Source: Actinomycetes bacterium (lineage in GTDB: Bacteria > Actinomycetota > Acidimicrobiia > Acidimicrobiales > Acidimicrobiaceae). From it: DNA of 64,000 bases. The translations under genes and the position numbers were made by a program. The stretch is taken from positions 1-64,000 of the forward strand of contig JAJZLS010000068.1 in NCBI GenBank assembly GCA_021803345.1, in the 5' to 3' direction. Below the pieces are notes generated by a model. The model was given only the letters and a program-made list of their open reading frames with translations, was not told where the DNA came from and ran no database searches. This document shows, one piece after another, positions 59,392-64,000 of this stretch (position 1 is the first letter of the stretch; every line of letters starts with the position of its first letter).

Positions 59392-60325
59392 CCTGATCTC
59401 GATTTCAGACTTGACTGACGCCGAGATTGAAAAAATACTGGATCTCTCCAAAGTGTTTGCCGAGGTGAATTCTCGGGAGATTCCGAAGGTGCCTGCCTTG
59501 AAGGGTAAGACGGTGGCCACCCTGTTTTTTGAAAATTCGACAAGGACCAGACTTTCTTTTGAGCTTGCTGCAAGCCGTCTTAGTGCCGACGTGATTACCT
59601 TTTCAGTTGCCGGTTCTTCTGTCGCCAAAGGGGAGTCGCTTAGAGACACTGCGGAGACAATTGAATCGCTTGGAGCGGATCTGATTGTCATGCGGCACCC
59701 TTCTTCAGGATCAGTGAAGCTGGTTTCAGAATGGCTCAGGGTTCCGATGGTAAATGCTGGTGACGGGGCTTTTCAACACCCCACCCAAGGGTTGCTGGAC
59801 GCGGTCACCCTTATTGAACATTTCAAATCAGAGAACAATCTAAACGGAGTCAGAATTGGGATAATCGGCGACGTCATACATTCAAGGGTCGCCCGCTCCA
59901 ATATTCAGCTGATGAGCAGGCTGGGCGCAGAAGTTGTGTTAGTTGGACCGCCAGCTTTTTTACCCAGTGACATATCCGCTTGGCCTGTGAAGGTTAGTTA
60001 TTCACTGGATGAGGTTTTGCCAGAACTTGACGTTCTGTATCTTCTGAGAATACAGAGTGAGAGATTCAGCGACGCGGTTCTCCCGTCTTTGGCGGATTTC
60101 TCCAGTTCATATTTACTGAGCCGGGATAGGCTCAAACGCGCCCGCAAAGATGCGGTGGTTATGCATCCAGGTCCGGTGATTCGAGGTGTAGAGATAGCTC
60201 ACGAAATCGTAGATTCCGAGCGTTCTTTGATTCGCAGGCAGGTCGAGAACGGGGTACCGGTGAGAATGGCTGTTTTGTACTGGTTACTCGCAGCAAATGA
60301 GGGAAAGTTGGATCCGGCGTGGTAG
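59381..60325 (+). CDS. pyrB: Aspartate carbamoyltransferase catalytic subunit
   Basis: This 314-residue enzyme joins carbamoyl phosphate and aspartate. Active-site motifs are complete: FFENSTRTRLSFELA, SSVAKGESLRDT, MRHPSSGS, HPTQGLLD and MHPGPVIRGVEI. ATG 59378 and 59381 are both possible; GGGGAGG is too close to the first, so I prefer 59381. The start lies inside the pyrR end and the stop overlaps pyrC, so the operon is tightly coupled. No pyrI regulatory subunit is seen. Confidence 0.96.
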   Translation: MSRSLISISDLTDAEIEKILDLSKVFAEVNSREIPKVPALKGKTVATLFFENSTRTRLSFELAASRLSADVITFSVAGSSVAKGESLRDTAETIESLGADLIVMRHPSSGSVKLVSEWLRVPMVNAGDGAFQHPTQGLLDAVTLIEHFKSENNLNGVRIGIIGDVIHSRVARSNIQLMSRLGAEVVLVGPPAFLPSDISAWPVKVSYSLDEVLPELDVLYLLRIQSERFSDAVLPSLADFSSSYLLSRDRLKRARKDAVVMHPGPVIRGVEIAHEIVDSERSLIRRQVENGVPVRMAVLYWLLAANEGKLDPAW

Positions 60326-61668
60326 CAGGTAAGGGCAAGTTTGTAATCCGGGGTGGAAAAGTCGTTGACCAGTTGGGTGTACGACAGGCTGACCTCTTGG
60401 TTGACCAGGGCCAGATAGTTTTTAGTGGAACTAATGTTGATGCATCTTCCGACTTTGAACAGATAGATGCCAGTGGTTGCGTGGTTGCTCCAGGTTTTGT
60501 CGATCTGCATTGCCATCTAAGGGAACCTGGTCAAGCTGGGTCCGAGACAATTATCAGTGGCAGTGAGGCTGGAGTGCTGGGCGGTTATACCGCACTGTTG
60601 GCAATGCCAAATACCAACCCACCCGTTGATTCAGTAGAAATAGTGCAATACCTGAGCTCAAAGTCCAAAGATGCTGCTCTTGATGTTTATTTTTCAGCAG
60701 CAATTACCAAAGGCAGAAGTGGCGAGAGTCTCACCGAAATGTCGAAACTCCACCAAGCTGGAGTGAGGATATTTACAGATGATGGCAATGGAGTTCAGGA
60801 CCCGCAACTTATGCGTCGTGCTCTTGAATATTCAAAAGGTTTAGGAGTTACTCTGGCTCAACACTGTGAAGATCTAAAGCTGTCAAATGGTGGATCGATC
60901 AACGAAGGTTCAGTGTCATCTCTGTTAGGAATAAGGGCGATTCCAAATGCTGCTGAAGATGTTATGGTTGCCAGAGATATTGAGCTGGTCCGGATGACGG
61001 GAGCCAAACTTCACTTTCTTCATGTTTCCACTAGCAGGTCGGCACAAATGGTGGCGCAGGCAAAAATGGACGGGTTGGCTATCACGGCTGAAGTCACCCC
61101 TCATCACCTGAATTTTACGGATGCCAGGTTGATGGACTTCAACCCGATATTCAAAGTCAACCCGCCGCTCAGGTCGGAAAACGACAGACGGGGCTTGTGG
61201 AAAGCCTATTTTGAAGAGGTGTTTGACGCAGTAGCCACCGACCATGCTCCGCATCCCAAGTCTTCCAAGGAGGCAACGCTGGATCAGGCTTCGTTCGGAA
61301 TGATAGGGCTTCAGGCTGCGTTTGGAGCTGTAAATTCGGAGTTGTATCGTCAGCTTTGCCAGGCTGGAAGTGAGAACTCAACTGAGACGGTTCTAACCGA
61401 TCAGCAGCTCCTGCAATTGATCGGGATGTTCACTTGGAAGCCGGCAAAGATTGCCCAGATTGATTCTCGACATGGAGGACCTCTAGTGAAGGGGAGGCCG
61501 GCAAATATAACCATAGTCAATATGGAACATAAGTGGCAGCTTGGCGAGGGTGACATAAGGTCGCTGTCTGTCAATTCCCCCTATTTCGACCATCAGCTTA
61601 TGGGCAAAGTGGCTTTCACTTTTGTAAATGGAAATTTGGCAGTCAAGGAAGGAGAATTGTGTCGCTGA
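60319..61668 (+). CDS. pyrC: Dihydroorotase
   Basis: This 449-residue class I dihydroorotase has the metal motif DLHCHLREPG, Asp in FTDDGNG, His in AQHCED, His in LHVSTSRSA and the catalytic Asp in ATDHAPH. It closes carbamoyl aspartate to dihydroorotate. The start is GTG 60319, inside the pyrB end (seven-base overlap). The carbamate Lys of some classes is not obvious, as in the type with pyrB partnership. Confidence 0.94.
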   Translation: MVAGKGKFVIRGGKVVDQLGVRQADLLVDQGQIVFSGTNVDASSDFEQIDASGCVVAPGFVDLHCHLREPGQAGSETIISGSEAGVLGGYTALLAMPNTNPPVDSVEIVQYLSSKSKDAALDVYFSAAITKGRSGESLTEMSKLHQAGVRIFTDDGNGVQDPQLMRRALEYSKGLGVTLAQHCEDLKLSNGGSINEGSVSSLLGIRAIPNAAEDVMVARDIELVRMTGAKLHFLHVSTSRSAQMVAQAKMDGLAITAEVTPHHLNFTDARLMDFNPIFKVNPPLRSENDRRGLWKAYFEEVFDAVATDHAPHPKSSKEATLDQASFGMIGLQAAFGAVNSELYRQLCQAGSENSTETVLTDQQLLQLIGMFTWKPAKIAQIDSRHGGPLVKGRPANITIVNMEHKWQLGEGDIRSLSVNSPYFDHQLMGKVAFTFVNGNLAVKEGELCR

Positions 61669-62786
61669 GTCCGGTTCAGGAACGAGTCAAGTACAGAGAA
61701 GGCGCTCTGGTTTTGGGTGATGGAGCGGTATTTGAGGGTGATTTGCTAATTCATGAGGACTTTGATTTTCGAGACAGTGCAACTGGAGAGGTGGTATTCA
61801 ACACTTCGCTCAGCGGCTATCAGGAAATAATCACAGACCCATCTTATGCTGGTCAGATAGTCACATTCACCTATCCCCACATCGGCAATTATGGAATCAA
61901 CTTGGAGGATTCTGAGTCATCCGGTCCTAAGTGCAAAGGGGTGATTGCCCGGGATATAAGCACTTTCTACTCAAACTGGAGAGCGAACCAGGGTCTGGTT
62001 TCGTTTCTTTCCGCCCATGGCGTTTCCATGCTCACAAATGTGGATACCAGAGCTTTAACCAAGCACATAAGGTCATACGGTGCACTTCCCGGCGCGATTG
62101 GAACGTCATCGGTCAGCGAACTCAAGGCCATGGCACTTAGGGATAACGGAACCTTGGGAAAGGATTTAGTGGCAAGTGTTACCACAAGCGAAAAGTATTC
62201 TCTGGGAAGCGGGCAGAAGAGAATCGTGGCAATCGACTTTGGAGTTAAACAGACCATTTTGGGTCAGCTTGGTGAATTTTTCACAGTGACAGTGGTTCCG
62301 GCCACCACGTCATCTGCGGAAATCCTGTCGATGGAGCCAGATGGAATTTTCCTTTCAAATGGTCCCGGGGATCCTTCGGCGGTGAGTTATGGCATCGAAA
62401 CCATTAGGCAGTTGTTAGGAAAGGCCCCGATCTTTGGAATCTGTCTGGGTCATCAGCTTCTGGCTGAAGCAATAGGAGCGGGGACCTTCAAGATGGAGTT
62501 CGGACATCATGGCGGAAATCATCCGGTGCAAAGACTTTCGGATCAGGTGGTGGAGATTACAAGCCAGAATCATAACTATGCGGTTTCGGTGGAGTCTTTA
62601 TCCAAGGCACAAGGCAAGGTCGAGATTACGCATCTCAACCTGAATGACGGGGTAGTGGAGGGGATGAGAATTACGGATGCGGGAGCTTTTTCAGTGCAGT
62701 ACCATCCGGAAGCTGGGCCTGGTCCCCATGACTCAAGGTATCTTTTCAGCCAATTTTTCGATCTAGTAAACGGAAGGGCCAGCTAA
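61659..62786 (+). CDS. carA: Carbamoyl-phosphate synthase small (glutaminase) subunit
   Basis: This 375-residue glutamine amidotransferase has the N-terminal CarA domain ([36 protein letters not shown]) and a class I glutaminase with Cys in [11 protein letters not shown] and His/Glu in [11 protein letters not shown]. It feeds ammonia to CarB. GTG 61659 follows AAGGAAGGAG and overlaps pyrC by ten bases. Confidence 0.95.
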   Translation: MSLSPVQERVKYREGALVLGDGAVFEGDLLIHEDFDFRDSATGEVVFNTSLSGYQEIITDPSYAGQIVTFTYPHIGNYGINLEDSESSGPKCKGVIARDISTFYSNWRANQGLVSFLSAHGVSMLTNVDTRALTKHIRSYGALPGAIGTSSVSELKAMALRDNGTLGKDLVASVTTSEKYSLGSGQKRIVAIDFGVKQTILGQLGEFFTVTVVPATTSSAEILSMEPDGIFLSNGPGDPSAVSYGIETIRQLLGKAPIFGICLGHQLLAEAIGAGTFKMEFGHHGGNHPVQRLSDQVVEITSQNHNYAVSVESLSKAQGKVEITHLNLNDGVVEGMRITDAGAFSVQYHPEAGPGPHDSRYLFSQFFDLVNGRAS

Positions 62787-62788
62787 CC

Positions 62789-64000
62789 GTGCCACGTCGT
62801 GACGATTTCTCAACAATTCTTGTAATAGGATCCGGGCCGATTGTGATTGGCCAAGCATGTGAATTTGACTATTCAGGCTCGCAGGCATGTCGGGTACTTC
62901 GTGAGGAGGGATTCAAAGTAATCCTTGCGAATTCGAATCCTGCCACAATCATGACAGATCCCGGTTTTGCTGACAGGACATACATTGAACCCCTGGATGT
63001 TGACATTCTTACTTCGATAATTGAAAGGGAAAGACCTGAAGCACTGCTGCCGACTCTCGGTGGCCAGACCGCCTTGAACCTGGCGATGGAGCTTTCAGAA
63101 GCTGGAGTGCTGGACAAATATAATGTCAAGATGATTGGCGCCAACGCCTTAGCTATCAAGACAGCAGAAAATCGTGACCTTTTCAAAGATGCGATGAATG
63201 AGATCGGCCTGAAGGTTCCCGAATCCGGTTTTGCCCACTCTTTAGAGGAGGCAATGGAGGTTGCCGCAGATATTGGTTATCCGATTATCGTGCGCCCCTC
63301 GTTTATTTTGGGAGGGGCTGGCACTGGAATAGCTCACTCAGAGAAGGAATTCAGAACTCTTGCTGCTGAAGGGTTGGCTGCTTCGCCGGTTTCGGAGATC
63401 CTGGTGGAACGCTCGATTGCAGGTTGGAAAGAGTTCGAGCTTGAGGTGATGCGGGACTCTCAGGACAATGCGGTCATCGTGTGTTCGATAGAAAACCTGG
63501 ATCCTATGGGGGTTCATACCGGCGATTCAATCACAGTGGCACCAGCTCAAACCCTGACTGACGTCGAATATCAGAGGATGCGTGATGCCTCATTTGCAGT
63601 GATTCGACGCATTGGCGTTGAGACAGGGGGATCCAATATCCAGTTTGCGATAGATCCTGATTCTGGTGAGATGGTTGTTATTGAGATGAATCCCCGGGTT
63701 TCAAGATCGAGTGCTCTGGCCTCTAAGGCAACCGGCTTTCCGATTGCCAAGATTGCCACTAAATTAGCTGTGGGTTACACACTTTTTGAGGTGCAGAATG
63801 ACATTACCAAGGTGACCCCGGCATCTTTTGAACCATCGATCGACTACGTGGTCACTAAGGTTCCGAGATGGGCATTTGAGAAGTTTCCCGCGGTAGCTGC
63901 CGTGCTTGGCACCCGGATGCAATCTGTAGGAGAAGCTATGGCGGTGGGCCGCACTTTTGCTGAATCTCTTCAGAAGGCTTTGCGCTCCATTGAACTTGGT
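62789..64000 (+). CDS. carB: Carbamoyl-phosphate synthase large subunit (partial, runs off the window)
   Basis: From GTG 62789, two bases after the carA stop, an uninterrupted frame continues to the window edge (404 codons of about 1,070 expected). The first carboxyphosphate domain is clear: [72 protein letters not shown] and the metal-binding [22 protein letters not shown]. It makes carbamoyl phosphate from bicarbonate, ammonia and two ATP. Confidence 0.96.
   Translation, partial: MPRRDDFSTILVIGSGPIVIGQACEFDYSGSQACRVLREEGFKVILANSNPATIMTDPGFADRTYIEPLDVDILTSIIERERPEALLPTLGGQTALNLAMELSEAGVLDKYNVKMIGANALAIKTAENRDLFKDAMNEIGLKVPESGFAHSLEEAMEVAADIGYPIIVRPSFILGGAGTGIAHSEKEFRTLAAEGLAASPVSEILVERSIAGWKEFELEVMRDSQDNAVIVCSIENLDPMGVHTGDSITVAPAQTLTDVEYQRMRDASFAVIRRIGVETGGSNIQFAIDPDSGEMVVIEMNPRVSRSSALASKATGFPIAKIATKLAVGYTLFEVQNDITKVTPASFEPSIDYVVTKVPRWAFEKFPAVAAVLGTRMQSVGEAMAVGRTFAESLQKALRSIELG

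Overview
The window looks like a chromosomal segment of a moderately low-GC actinobacterium, most plausibly class Acidimicrobiia (acidophilic iron oxidisers such as Acidithrix or Ferrimicrobium). This is inferred from the gene content: a UvrD2-type helicase with an HRDC domain, two LytR-CpsA-Psr cell-wall ligases, an actinobacterial-style cytochrome c oxidase operon, and a secreted protein with tandem 42-residue GYWLVAKDGG-type repeats. Base composition by eye is near 48% GC. No rRNA, tRNA or CRISPR array was found.

Region 1 (1-19438) is accessory metabolism. A minus-strand ABC importer of the branched-chain amino acid/amide type (livK-H-M-G-F) with a downstream alpha/beta hydrolase faces a plus-strand catabolic cluster: an NAD-dependent beta-hydroxyacid-type dehydrogenase, an amidohydrolase-2 enzyme, a divergent M24 (creatinase/peptidase fold) enzyme, a thiamine-diphosphate E1 alpha/beta pair without E2, and an aldehyde dehydrogenase. 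Cell-wall genes follow (an LCP protein with an apparent AUU start, a D-Ala-D-Ala carboxypeptidase-like protein), then a phytoene-desaturase-type flavoprotein.

Region 2 (19439-33092) is mixed: exonuclease III, a hotdog thioesterase, UvrD2, a VapBC-type toxin-antitoxin module with a leaderless promoter embedded in an inverted repeat, a structured leader ahead of a secreted beta-helix/repeat protein, and a two-gene radical SAM (CCAEP tail) plus ATP-grasp operon divergent from an NfuA-like Fe-S scaffold. A YceI/MarR divergent pair and a large secreted N,N-dimethylformamidase-like protein close the region.

Region 3 (33359-43663) carries shikimate-pathway and neighbouring housekeeping genes: a shikimate kinase/dehydroquinate-synthase-like fusion, an SDR, a dienelactone hydrolase, a prepilin peptidase, then aroC, a broken aroK and aroB, with pepQ-efp-nusB on the opposite strand. 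Region 4 (43903-50412) holds ctaB, a TlpA-like thioredoxin, a cupredoxin, ctaC-ctaD-ctaE and a 39-residue membrane protein. Region 5 (50708-58692) has a lone molybdenum hydroxylase large subunit, a MarR/ABC-exporter operon, an intact IS630 element and a second LCP protein. Region 6 (58790-64000) is the pyrimidine operon pyrR-pyrB-pyrC-carA-carB (carB runs off the end), with a near-consensus PyrR-binding loop just before the pyrR ribosome-binding site.

Three stretches (1-139, about 19340-19395, 37664-37788) look like right ends of IS200/IS605-IS1341 elements, where TnpB guide (omega) RNAs normally lie, but none has a tnpB beside it.
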